Shown: one piece after another, positions 1 through 6,625 of the stretch
Layout: every line of letters starts with the position of its first letter
How positions within the stretch are numbered: the stretch's first letter is position 1
Source: an uncultured Odoribacter sp.
GTDB lineage: Bacteria > Bacteroidota > Bacteroidia > Bacteroidales > Marinifilaceae
Length of the DNA stretch: 7,078 bases
Direction: 5' to 3'
NCBI GenBank assembly: GCA_905204385.1
Contig: CAJKZL010000152.1
Location: 1 to 7,078 of the forward strand
Made by a program: the position numbers and the translations under genes
Notes under the pieces: model-generated
What the model was told of the DNA's origin: nothing
Database searches by the model: none
What the model saw: only the letters and a program-made list of their open reading frames with translations

Positions 1-241
1 ATTTCAGCTCATCGTTGGGTAGAGCCATTAAATGAGAACCGATCCAGTTGTCGTAGGCTTGGGTCTGATTGTAACTGAACATGGCTAAAGCCTGATATGG
101 ATTGAAGTTCTGGGCTCCGGTATAACCGGTTGAGGCACGTAGTTTAAATTGTTTCAGCCATTCTGCCTGCTCCATAAAATGTTCTTTATGAAAATTCCAT
201 CCGATACCTGCCGACCAGAATTGGCCCCACCGCTTATCTTG
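1..241 (-). pseudogene. In-frame 3' continuation of the interrupted susC-like gene, partial at the window edge
   Basis: Read directly after the TGA at 242-244, this frame has 80 sense codons with no further stop and runs off the window. Its translation starts QDKRWGQFWSAGIGWNFHKE and later contains LKQFKLRASTGYTGAQNFNPYQA. These match the usual SusC barrel segment that follows SSRFG, with the pattern of RWG, FWS, GWN, LR.S.GYTG.QNF and PYQA. It is therefore the rest of the receptor and not a separate gene. An internal ATG at 173-175 could be picked as a start by a gene finder, but it has no meaning as a gene start because there is no signal peptide. Conservation without any frameshift suggests that the nonsense change is recent or is a sequencing artefact. 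Confidence 0.85.
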
Positions 242-2377
242 TCAGAAACGGGAAGAGGCACTGGCACGATAGGACAAATCAGCTAGGTAACGATCGTCGT
301 ACGAATAGTTTAAAGCGGACAAGATACCTATTTCGCGGCTGACAGACTCATTTCCCACCGGAGGATAATCGCTCTTATTGAATCCGAGACCCGAAGTGAT
401 AAAACCGTTCTTGTCATTCGGAAAACCGCCCATCGTAAAAGTAACTTCTTCCGAACGGCTTTGCTCCATCTTGTAGTTCAGGTTTAGAAAGAGTTGATGC
501 TTATCCAATAACAAAGAATAATTGGCCGTGATATCCATGTTGATATTGCTGCTTTCTCCCTCTAATTTACTGTATGTGCCTTTTTCAAAAAATTTATCTT
601 CCGAATATCCCAGGAATCTGGTATGTGAGGCCGGATAAAAGTCTTCCCTTGCATTGAGGGTTTTCGATAACCCCAAACGTCCGATAAACTTCAAGGCGGT
701 CAATGCCTGCCATTCGATATAAAAGTTATTGGTAATACCGGAATACTTACTGAAATTTTTAGTACCGATGGTAGCATTCCATAACGGATTTCCGCGGGTA
801 ACTCCGACCCGGCCACCGCCTCCGGTAGAACCTGCAATTTGCTTCAATTCCCCATTTTTATCATAAGGCGTCCAGTAAGGATTCAATTCCGCATATTCGG
901 CAAAAGAGCCATAGGGAGAATCATTGGCACGGTTCAGGGTGGTACTCAACTGATTCCGGAATAGCAGGTCTTTATAACGGTAAGCTAAGGTAATTCCTCC
1001 CGTAAATGTTATCCGTTCGGACCCTTTCATGACCCCTTTGATTTCATTATAAAGCAAGTCCACGCCATAACGAAAATGCTCGTCTCCGCCGTCCATATAT
1101 AGCGAATGCCGATGACCGACACCTGTACGCAAAGGTTGGGCCAGCCAATCCGTATTCACACCGCGTTCTATTTCCGATTGGATATTGTTCAGATATTGTT
1201 CCCAAAACCAAGGGTCTGAGTAACGTCCGTGGACCTTGTCCACTTCGTATTTTTCACGTGCATCACAAAGATTATAGCCTGTCAGGTCGGGAACCGTCAA
1301 ACTCAAGTCTCCTTTGTACGAAATTCTCATTTTCCCGGCTTTCGGCTGACGGGTTTCGATCACCACTACGCCATTGGCCGCTTTGGCCCCATAAATGGCT
1401 TTTGCTGCAGCATCTTTCAGCAATACAATGGTTTCTACCCGGTTCATATCCAAATCGTAAACCGTCGTAATATCCGTTTCGAAACCATCTAAGATAAAAA
1501 GCGGCTGATTGGGATTTCCGTTATAAGTCCCTTTTATATCGGGCATGGATTGTTGGCCACGCAACTGAATTTGGGGGGCTTTGTTCGGATCCGAACCGAA
1601 ATCATTGTTTTCTATAATATGAAAAGCCGGGTCTAAACTTTTCAGGGATTGTAAAACATTTTGGTTCCCCATTTTCTGTAGTTCTTCTTTCTTTATGGTC
1701 GTTGCAGCACCGGTATAACTCTCTGTTTTACGGGTAAAAATACCGGTAACGACAACCTGTTCCATTTCAGTTACGTCGGTTTGCAGGGTCACTTTTATTT
1801 CGGATTCGCCTTTATAAGGGACCTCTTTGGTTTGCATGCCGACGAACGAAAATACCAGGACTACATTTTCTTGTGAAGGAAGTGATAATTTAAATTTCCC
1901 TTCTGTATCGGTTGCACTTCCCAAAGAAGTCCCTTTTACCAAAACGGTCACTCCGGGTAAGGGTGCTCCATCCGTGTCGGTCACTACGCCGGAAATCGCC
2001 AGGGGCTCTACCGGTTGTACGGTTTTGTCTGTATTCTGTTTGATGACATATACTCCGTCCACTTTCGAAAAGCCAAACCCTGTACCTTCCAGAATTTTGC
2101 TCAGTATCACCTCGATAGGTTGATTTACGACTTCAAAATCACTACATTTCCGGTCCCCGATAAGCTGTTTGTTAAATAAGATATCCACACCGGTCTGATC
2201 TTTAAACTTGATCAGCACATCATTTAAATTTTCAGATTTCACGACAAATGTTACTAGTTTTGTGTCATTATCCGTGGCTGCATAAGACAACGAAACAATG
2301 AACATCAGTTGTACAACCATGAACATTTTTCTTAAGAATTCAGGCAAGAAATACCTGTCAGGTGCTTTTTTTTTCAT
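242..2377 (-). CDS. SusC/RagA-family TonB-linked outer membrane receptor with STN domain, cut short by an in-frame TGA
   Basis: This is the 5' part (711 codons) of a nutrient-import receptor of the outer membrane. A long basic N-terminus and a hydrophobic stretch (about residues 18-33, ending SYA) form the signal peptide. An STN domain (about 42-113) fits contact with the FecR protein encoded upstream. A carboxypeptidase-regulatory-like domain follows (about 128-200, ISGVVTD...PLPGVTV), then a TonB-box-like EQVVVTG (206-212), the plug (to about 345, with LKDAAAKAIYGAKAANGVVV at 320-339) and the first part of the beta barrel. SusC proteins usually run to about 1,000 residues or more. Here translation stops after SSRF at a TGA, where the family usually has glycine, and the same frame continues to encode SusC sequence down to position 1. 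The locus is therefore probably a pseudogene by one GGA-to-TGA change, unless the stop is a sequence error or is read through. No SusD partner is in view; it would lie beyond position 1. The start at 2377 keeps the whole signal peptide. Confidence 0.93.
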   Translation of the reverse strand: MKKKAPDRYFLPEFLRKMFMVVQLMFIVSLSYAATDNDTKLVTFVVKSENLNDVLIKFKDQTGVDILFNKQLIGDRKCSDFEVVNQPIEVILSKILEGTGFGFSKVDGVYVIKQNTDKTVQPVEPLAISGVVTDTDGAPLPGVTVLVKGTSLGSATDTEGKFKLSLPSQENVVLVFSFVGMQTKEVPYKGESEIKVTLQTDVTEMEQVVVTGIFTRKTESYTGAATTIKKEELQKMGNQNVLQSLKSLDPAFHIIENNDFGSDPNKAPQIQLRGQQSMPDIKGTYNGNPNQPLFILDGFETDITTVYDLDMNRVETIVLLKDAAAKAIYGAKAANGVVVIETRQPKAGKMRISYKGDLSLTVPDLTGYNLCDAREKYEVDKVHGRYSDPWFWEQYLNNIQSEIERGVNTDWLAQPLRTGVGHRHSLYMDGGDEHFRYGVDLLYNEIKGVMKGSERITFTGGITLAYRYKDLLFRNQLSTTLNRANDSPYGSFAEYAELNPYWTPYDKNGELKQIAGSTGGGGRVGVTRGNPLWNATIGTKNFSKYSGITNNFYIEWQALTALKFIGRLGLSKTLNAREDFYPASHTRFLGYSEDKFFEKGTYSKLEGESSNINMDITANYSLLLDKHQLFLNLNYKMEQSRSEEVTFTMGGFPNDKNGFITSGLGFNKSDYPPVGNESVSREIGILSALNYSYDDRYLADLSYRASASSRF

Positions 2378-2391
2378 ACATTTGTTTATTA

Positions 2392-2411
2392 ATTCGTTAA
2401 TATTAATGAAT
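2392..2411. promoter_or_regulatory. 20-bp near-perfect palindrome just upstream of susC, operator-like
   Basis: ATTC-g-TTAATATTAA-t-GAAT: nine of ten base pairs are symmetric around 2401/2402, including a perfect 10-bp core at 2397-2406. It lies 15-34 bases upstream of the susC ATG, where it could be a binding site for a dimeric regulator or part of the leader. The core is all A+T, so chance symmetry in AT-rich spacer DNA is a real alternative. No regulator can be named from the sequence. Confidence 0.4.
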
Positions 2412-2413
2412 GT

Positions 2414-2460
2414 ATAGAGAATGCCCTCTAAAGTTTCCCGACTGCAGAAGCATTCTCTAT
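2414..2460. repeat. 11-bp perfect inverted repeat between fecR and susC; hairpin with a T-tract on the plus side
   Basis: The arm ATAGAGAATGC (2414-2424) is the exact reverse complement of GCATTCTCTAT (2450-2460), with 25 bases between them. It starts four bases after the fecR stop codon on the minus strand, so a fecR-susC transcript would form a stem there before entering susC. Read on the plus strand, the second arm runs straight into a T-rich stretch (TTTTTATTTTCTTTT), the shape of an intrinsic terminator for transcription antisense to fecR. On the minus strand no U-run follows, so it may instead stabilise the fecR mRNA or modulate readthrough into susC. The repeat is certain; its function is inferred. 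Confidence 0.55.
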
Positions 2461-2463
2461 TTT

Positions 2464-3636
2464 TTATTTTCTTTTCACAGTAATGCGATGGTTATCGATC
2501 AAAAATGCAATATCCGCACTTTCTTCAAAAAAACGCAGCAAAGTCCCGATCTCACCATACCGGCTCAAAGAACCTGAAAATTGCAACTGCTTCAATGCCG
2601 GGTCTTCAAAAACGATCGTTACATTATACCACCTCTCCATATCCCGGGCGATCGATTCCAAGGTCTTGTTCTCAAAACAAAAGCGGTGATTTTTCCAGGC
2701 TATTTCATTGTATATTTTTACTTTTTCCAAAGTAGGTTCACTTTTCCCTTCGACGAGGCTCAACCGATAGCCGGGCCGAAGTTTAAGTTCTGTTATATTG
2801 TCGTTGCTGAACCCGATGACGCCTTCGACTAAAGTTGCCTTCAATTGTCCTTCATCGGCGTAATGCTTTACGTTAAACTCCGTTCCGTAAACTTTTATCT
2901 TCCCCAAATCCGTTTCAACAATAAAAGGTTTCCGGTCATTTTTCGCTACATCGAAATAAGCCTCTCCGGATAAAAAGACCCTTCTTTCGCTATCCGCAAA
3001 GGAGGTCGGAATTTTCAACCGTGAATCTGAATTCAGCCAAACCATTGTTCCGTCACTCAACTTCACCTGATATTCTCCCCCCCTCGGTATAACGATCGTA
3101 TGATAATCTACCTGAGTCAACTGCCGTTCCATATATCTGATCATTCCGGAATCCTTTTCAATCGTAAATCCTTCCGTTCGATAGGGTAAAGAATCGGCCA
3201 ACAAATCGATATCCACTTTTTCGCCGTTCGATAATAGAATAATTGCTTTCTCCTTGCCCGGAAAGATAGATCCGGCAATCCGGCTGTCGGTTCCTGTCTT
3301 TCGTTTTTCTCTCTGCAACAACATAATCCCACCTCCCACGGTCAATAAAATTAATAGACAGGCTACCGAACGATATACATGTTTCATCATCTTCCGCCAT
3401 CTTACTTTCCGACCATTCCGTACATAGTCGTCAAAATGGGCTATCATTTTATCTACATCGGTATGCAAATCATAAGTTGTATCATCCGACGACCAAACCC
3501 GGCACATTTTTTCATAATAGGCTTTATGCCGTATATCCCGGGCCAACCATTTTTGAAATAGGACTTCTTCTTCAGAAGACAATGTTCCGCGGGCACTTTT
3601 CAATAATACTTCCCAACGAATCGAATTTTTTTCCAT
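2464..3636 (-). CDS. FecR-family anti-sigma factor, single-pass inner-membrane protein
   Basis: This 390-residue protein carries the signal between the outer-membrane receptor and the ECF sigma factor. The cytoplasmic N-terminal part (about 1-85) has the usual short helical anti-sigma region, with LSSEEEVLFQKWL at 19-31. One membrane helix follows (about 88-107, VYRSVACLLILLTVGGGIML). The periplasmic FecR domain covers about 180-275 (VIPRGGEYQVKLSDGTMVWLNSDS, then RRVFLSGEAYFDVAKN and a YGTEFNVKHY segment). A C-terminal DUF4974-like domain lies at about 317-386 (FCFENKTLESIARDMERWYNV), the part expected to meet the STN domain of the receptor. Length and order are normal for Bacteroidota. It is followed by the susC-like gene on the same strand after 86 bp, and the sigma gene faces away from it. 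It ends with TAA. The start at 3636 gives the family's usual N-terminus; no strong Shine-Dalgarno is visible, only a purine-rich leader. Confidence 0.95.
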   Translation of the reverse strand: MEKNSIRWEVLLKSARGTLSSEEEVLFQKWLARDIRHKAYYEKMCRVWSSDDTTYDLHTDVDKMIAHFDDYVRNGRKVRWRKMMKHVYRSVACLLILLTVGGGIMLLQREKRKTGTDSRIAGSIFPGKEKAIILLSNGEKVDIDLLADSLPYRTEGFTIEKDSGMIRYMERQLTQVDYHTIVIPRGGEYQVKLSDGTMVWLNSDSRLKIPTSFADSERRVFLSGEAYFDVAKNDRKPFIVETDLGKIKVYGTEFNVKHYADEGQLKATLVEGVIGFSNDNITELKLRPGYRLSLVEGKSEPTLEKVKIYNEIAWKNHRFCFENKTLESIARDMERWYNVTIVFEDPALKQLQFSGSLSRYGEIGTLLRFFEESADIAFLIDNHRITVKRK

Positions 3637-3711
3637 AGACCACGCTTTCTTTTTCTTATTTTAATTAACATGGAATCTAAAAACGGAGGACATCGTATAT
3701 TAGAAAAAAAT

Positions 3712-3719
3712 TATCTTTG
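3712..3719 (+). promoter_or_regulatory. Bacteroidota -7 promoter box (TATCTTTG) for the sigma gene
   Basis: TATCTTTG matches the Bacteroidota -7 consensus TAnnTTTG exactly and points toward the sigma gene. Its end is only 11 bases before the ATG at 3731, so initiation at the usual distance would give a leader of just a few bases. I see no clear TTTG-type -33 element about 20 bases upstream; that stretch is AT-rich. Confidence 0.5.
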
Positions 3720-3730
3720 CCGAAAATATC

Positions 3731-4291
3731 ATGGCAAGAATAGAGCAATACATAGAAAAAAGTAATTTAGGGCTTCGGATAAAAAAAAGAGATCTGGATG
3801 CTTTTCATGAATTGTATAAAACTTCATTTATGCCTTTGCAACATTATGCCATGCGTTATCTTTACGACTGGAAACAAGCGGAAGATTTGGTACAAGATGC
3901 TTTTCTATCTCTGTGGGATCATCTGGAAAGATATGATGAAAAACAACCCATATTTTATTACATGCTCGGTATTATTCGGAATAATTGCCTGAATTATTTG
4001 CGGGACCTGGAGATTCAATGGAAGCATCAGGATAAGATCATCGAGGCGATGTTATTCTCCGGTATCGAAGATATGGAAATCGATGAAGATATTCATGAAC
4101 GTTTAAAAGCTATCCTGGATACATTACCTGAAAAACAAAAAGAGGTCGTATTACTCCATATTGTCGAGAAGAAAAAGATCAAAGAAATTGCAGAGCAGAT
4201 GAATATTGCAGAAACTACAGTGAAGACTCATTTCAAACGAGCCATGACAATATTGCGGAATAATTTTAAACTTATTCTCTTCGGGATATAA
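3731..4291 (+). CDS. ECF RNA polymerase sigma factor, Bacteroidota sigma-70 type
   Basis: This 186-residue alternative sigma factor directs RNA polymerase to a small set of promoters, most likely that of the adjacent receptor locus. Region 2 covers about 24-92: DAFHELYKTSF, then the core-binding and -10 recognition helix with QAEDLVQDAFLSLWDHLERY at 49-68, and NNCLNYLRD. Region 4 covers about 121-177: LDTLPEKQKEVVLLH, then a helix-turn-helix at about 150-173 (KIKEIAEQMNIAETTVKTHF) that would bind the -35 element. There is no extra C-terminal domain. It is transcribed away from fecR, 94 bp apart, although these genes more often run in the same direction. The start at 3731 is the only good one, and no Shine-Dalgarno precedes it. 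It ends with TAA and converges with the lruC-like gene; the gap 4292-4433 has only weak short stems and no convincing terminator. Confidence 0.95.
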   Translation: MARIEQYIEKSNLGLRIKKRDLDAFHELYKTSFMPLQHYAMRYLYDWKQAEDLVQDAFLSLWDHLERYDEKQPIFYYMLGIIRNNCLNYLRDLEIQWKHQDKIIEAMLFSGIEDMEIDEDIHERLKAILDTLPEKQKEVVLLHIVEKKKIKEIAEQMNIAETTVKTHFKRAMTILRNNFKLILFGI

Positions 4292-4433
4292 TACGATTAT
4301 AAACTTTTTTCTTTATTGAATTTCTCCTAAAAGGAAACTCATTCTTTAAACTCTATTTTCATACTCCCATGAAGCCTTGGCCCTATCTTATGCTTACATT
4401 AATCGTTAGGGGCAGCTTACTTGCCGACCACTG

Positions 4434-6488
4434 TCAATATAATTTTTCTTCATCCACATTCCCCGGGATAGAGGCGTCGAACCAGGAAATATCGGTTTTA
4501 TTGTAAACCCATTTTTCGTAATTGTGGTAGGCTTCCGTGATGTTCACTTCTTCGCGGGGGTATCTCCAGGCCGGCTCCTGGGCAGAGGAACGGGGGAAAT
4601 CCAAAACCCAGGGATAAAAATTATCCATGCGGTAGTAAATCGCTTCATCGGGTTTCGAAAGGTCGCTTTTGGTTCCGAAAAGGGTGAAATCCATATGAGC
4701 CGTCGGAGCATGGTCCACCAGGTGAATTTCACACGATCTCCCATTGACAAAAATAAAAGGATTCATTTTCAACAGCGAAATATAATCCACCGGAGTCTTA
4801 AAAGCCAATTGTAAGGAGGTAGGCTCGCAGGTGACGCTGACTCCCTCGGGCTTGGTGTTCAGATAACCGTCGTTCTTTCCGAAAGCCGTATTTACATTTT
4901 CCCATACAATCACCGTTGCCTTTTCATTTCCGGCTTCCAGATAGGCCTCCCCGGTCGGCTTCAACTCCACAGCAGCGGATTCTACCGGAAGCTCTACTCC
5001 GAAACCGATACGGGTATATGCGGCAGCGCCTTTGGCTATGGGCGTGTAATCCAACCGGATATGAGTGATCCTGTTCTTTTCATCCTTGGCCAGACCATAA
5101 GCATAGTTCACGACAAAATCGTTGAAGTCGTAATCGCCTTTCGAAGGCCATTGGTCTTCAAAGGCCAAAGTACCGTAAGAAAATTCCGTCGGCACTACCT
5201 CTTCGATCACAGGGATATCTTCTTCGGGTTTTACGGCCAATACCGGCGAAGAGGTCACTTTCATAATCACATCGTTAAAATCGAAATCCGAACGGGGGTC
5301 GTCCGTACGGCGGATGTCGAATCCCATGATGCAGCAATTGTTATCGGGATTAGCCCGGATGATCGCCTGTGTCGTCTTCGGTTCTGCAGCATTCAGGACG
5401 GGAGTCGAATAATAGAAGCCTTCGGGACGATTGGTTACAGCCTGTGGAAAGCCGACATCTTTAAATTTGTAAGCTTCGTTGGCTGTTACGGATTTTCCTT
5501 TTTTTGCGATGCCTTCCCTGGCTACGGCAATACTGATACGGGTTCCCTTGGGGAATATCGTATGATATTTCTCCCCGTCCCAGTATAAGAGTTGTACTTT
5601 CAAGCCCTGAGGACAATGTAACTGATTCGTATTGGGGAGTATGAGAGTCATATGAAGATCGGACACATCGTCCCGGCCCGTTAAATCTCCTTTATGATAA
5701 TTGTAATAGGCCAGGGTATTGTATGTCGTCCGGTTGTCCACATAAAATCCGCCGTCGCCGATATAAGTGACCCATACTTCCGCCCCATTATCGTCGGTCA
5801 CCACCAAGTCCGGACTTTTGGTCAGGTCTTCGGTGACCACATTTTGCTTTTCAGGATACCAGCTATTGATGAGGTTTACCAATTGGGGAGAAACATTCTC
5901 CTGAGACACCAGCGCAGAACCGCCCACCAAGGGTATACCGTTGCGGCCCAATTCGCTATCCCGGTAAGGAACATACAAATCATATAAATTACTGATCTTC
6001 GTAAATTCACATCTGCCGACAATATCTTCTTCCGTAAGAGAAACCTTAGCGGCAGAAGCAACATATTCAAAAGCGACGCCTTCAAATTCCAAAGCCACCC
6101 TTTCCTGCACATCCACCGATTGCATCGCTCCATAACCGGCAGTCAAAGGAACGACATAGAGCGTGGAGGCATTTCCCGGCACCATGAATTTATCGTTAAG
6201 CTGACCGTTAGCGTCGGTATAGCCGATATACACAGGGGTAGTTTCACCGATGCAGCCGTCCCCGGAATAGGGAGGTTCAAGATAAACTCCGAACAATACC
6301 CCTTCTCCCGGTGCATTCTCCCCGGAAAGAGCTTTTACCGAAAGAGAAACTTCGGTTTTCAATCTAAAATTAAAACTCAGGTCTAAAGTCTTGTCAGGAG
6401 TAGGTTCAGGCGAATCTCCTTTGAAAATCTCTTTCCTGGAACAAGAAACAGACAATATGCATAATAGATAAAAAATAATCCGTCTCAT
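4434..6488 (-). CDS. LruC-domain-containing probable lipoprotein
   Basis: This 684-residue exported protein has a short signal peptide that ends in a relaxed lipobox (ILSVSC, Cys16), so it is probably lipid-anchored. The residues after the cysteine (SRKE) are only loosely like the Bacteroidota surface-export signal. A beta-rich N-terminal part (about 35-145) contains a carboxypeptidase-regulatory-like stretch (VYIGYTDANGQLNDKF). The C-terminal half has the two family hallmarks: an acidic DFDFND at 401-406 in GFDIRRTDDPRSDFDFNDVI, and LAFEDQWPSKGDYDFNDFVV at 441-460, which begins the LruC/DUF4842-type region that runs to the C-terminus (GNVDEEKLY, a typical ending). The family is widespread in Bacteroidota and was named from a Leptospira lipoprotein; its function is not established, although the D-x-D-F-N-D motifs resemble calcium-type acidic loops. 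It ends with TGA. The start at 6488 directly precedes the signal peptide. Confidence 0.85.
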   Translation of the reverse strand: MRRIIFYLLCILSVSCSRKEIFKGDSPEPTPDKTLDLSFNFRLKTEVSLSVKALSGENAPGEGVLFGVYLEPPYSGDGCIGETTPVYIGYTDANGQLNDKFMVPGNASTLYVVPLTAGYGAMQSVDVQERVALEFEGVAFEYVASAAKVSLTEEDIVGRCEFTKISNLYDLYVPYRDSELGRNGIPLVGGSALVSQENVSPQLVNLINSWYPEKQNVVTEDLTKSPDLVVTDDNGAEVWVTYIGDGGFYVDNRTTYNTLAYYNYHKGDLTGRDDVSDLHMTLILPNTNQLHCPQGLKVQLLYWDGEKYHTIFPKGTRISIAVAREGIAKKGKSVTANEAYKFKDVGFPQAVTNRPEGFYYSTPVLNAAEPKTTQAIIRANPDNNCCIMGFDIRRTDDPRSDFDFNDVIMKVTSSPVLAVKPEEDIPVIEEVVPTEFSYGTLAFEDQWPSKGDYDFNDFVVNYAYGLAKDEKNRITHIRLDYTPIAKGAAAYTRIGFGVELPVESAAVELKPTGEAYLEAGNEKATVIVWENVNTAFGKNDGYLNTKPEGVSVTCEPTSLQLAFKTPVDYISLLKMNPFIFVNGRSCEIHLVDHAPTAHMDFTLFGTKSDLSKPDEAIYYRMDNFYPWVLDFPRSSAQEPAWRYPREEVNITEAYHNYEKWVYNKTDISWFDASIPGNVDEEKLY

Positions 6489-6522
6489 ACAATTTTATAT
6501 AAAAACATAAGGAATCAGGATG

Positions 6523-6530
6523 CAAAAATA
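6523..6530 (-). promoter_or_regulatory. Bacteroidota -7 promoter box (TATTTTTG) upstream of the lruC-like gene
   Basis: On the minus strand this reads TATTTTTG, an exact fit to TAnnTTTG, with its end 34 bases before the ATG at 6488. That would leave a leader of roughly 28 bases, a normal arrangement. No clear -33 TTTG lies upstream. One arm of an AT-rich inverted repeat (6527-6560) overlaps the box. Confidence 0.45.
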
Positions 6531-6560
6531 AGAATAAATTTTTAATATATAATTCTTATT
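6527..6560. repeat. 9-bp perfect inverted repeat overlapping the lruC promoter box
   Basis: AATAAGAAT (6527-6535) pairs exactly with ATTCTTATT (6552-6560) around a 16-base AT-only loop. On the minus strand the second arm is followed by TTTG, so it could act as a weak hairpin terminator for the T9SS cargo gene that ends at 6626. Because the arm also covers part of the TATTTTTG box, it could instead be an operator. With only one G-C pair in the stem, a strong terminator is unlikely. Confidence 0.4.
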
Positions 6561-6625
6561 ACCGCTTTTTATAGGAATTGATAATCAGAAACAAAGCAAG
6601 TATTTTTATTTTTGTCGGAATACGG

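Noticed and set aside
242..244. UGA decoded as glycine (alternative genetic code), since it stands at a glycine position
   Set aside because: The lruC-like gene ends at a TGA exactly where the family usually ends, and reading through it would add 16 unrelated residues before a TAG. The other genes and their context are standard Bacteroidota, so UGA is a stop here.
1229..2123. Plus-strand open frames of 70-98 codons within susC
   Set aside because: They are shadows of the receptor gene, with no domain features or ribosome-binding sites.
3141..3400. Minus-strand frames of 63 and 80 codons inside fecR
   Set aside because: They sit in other frames of a complete FecR gene whose domains all fit frame one.
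4292..4433. Terminator between the convergent sigma and lruC-like genes
   Set aside because: Only short stems are visible (for example TCCT/AGGA at 4325-4335 and GGCA/TGCC at 4411-4425) and none has a proper T-tract in the right place.
5061..5588. 175-codon open frame on the plus strand
   Set aside because: It is antisense to the well-supported lruC-like gene, has no recognisable domain or signal, and contains the reverse reading of the conserved acidic motifs.
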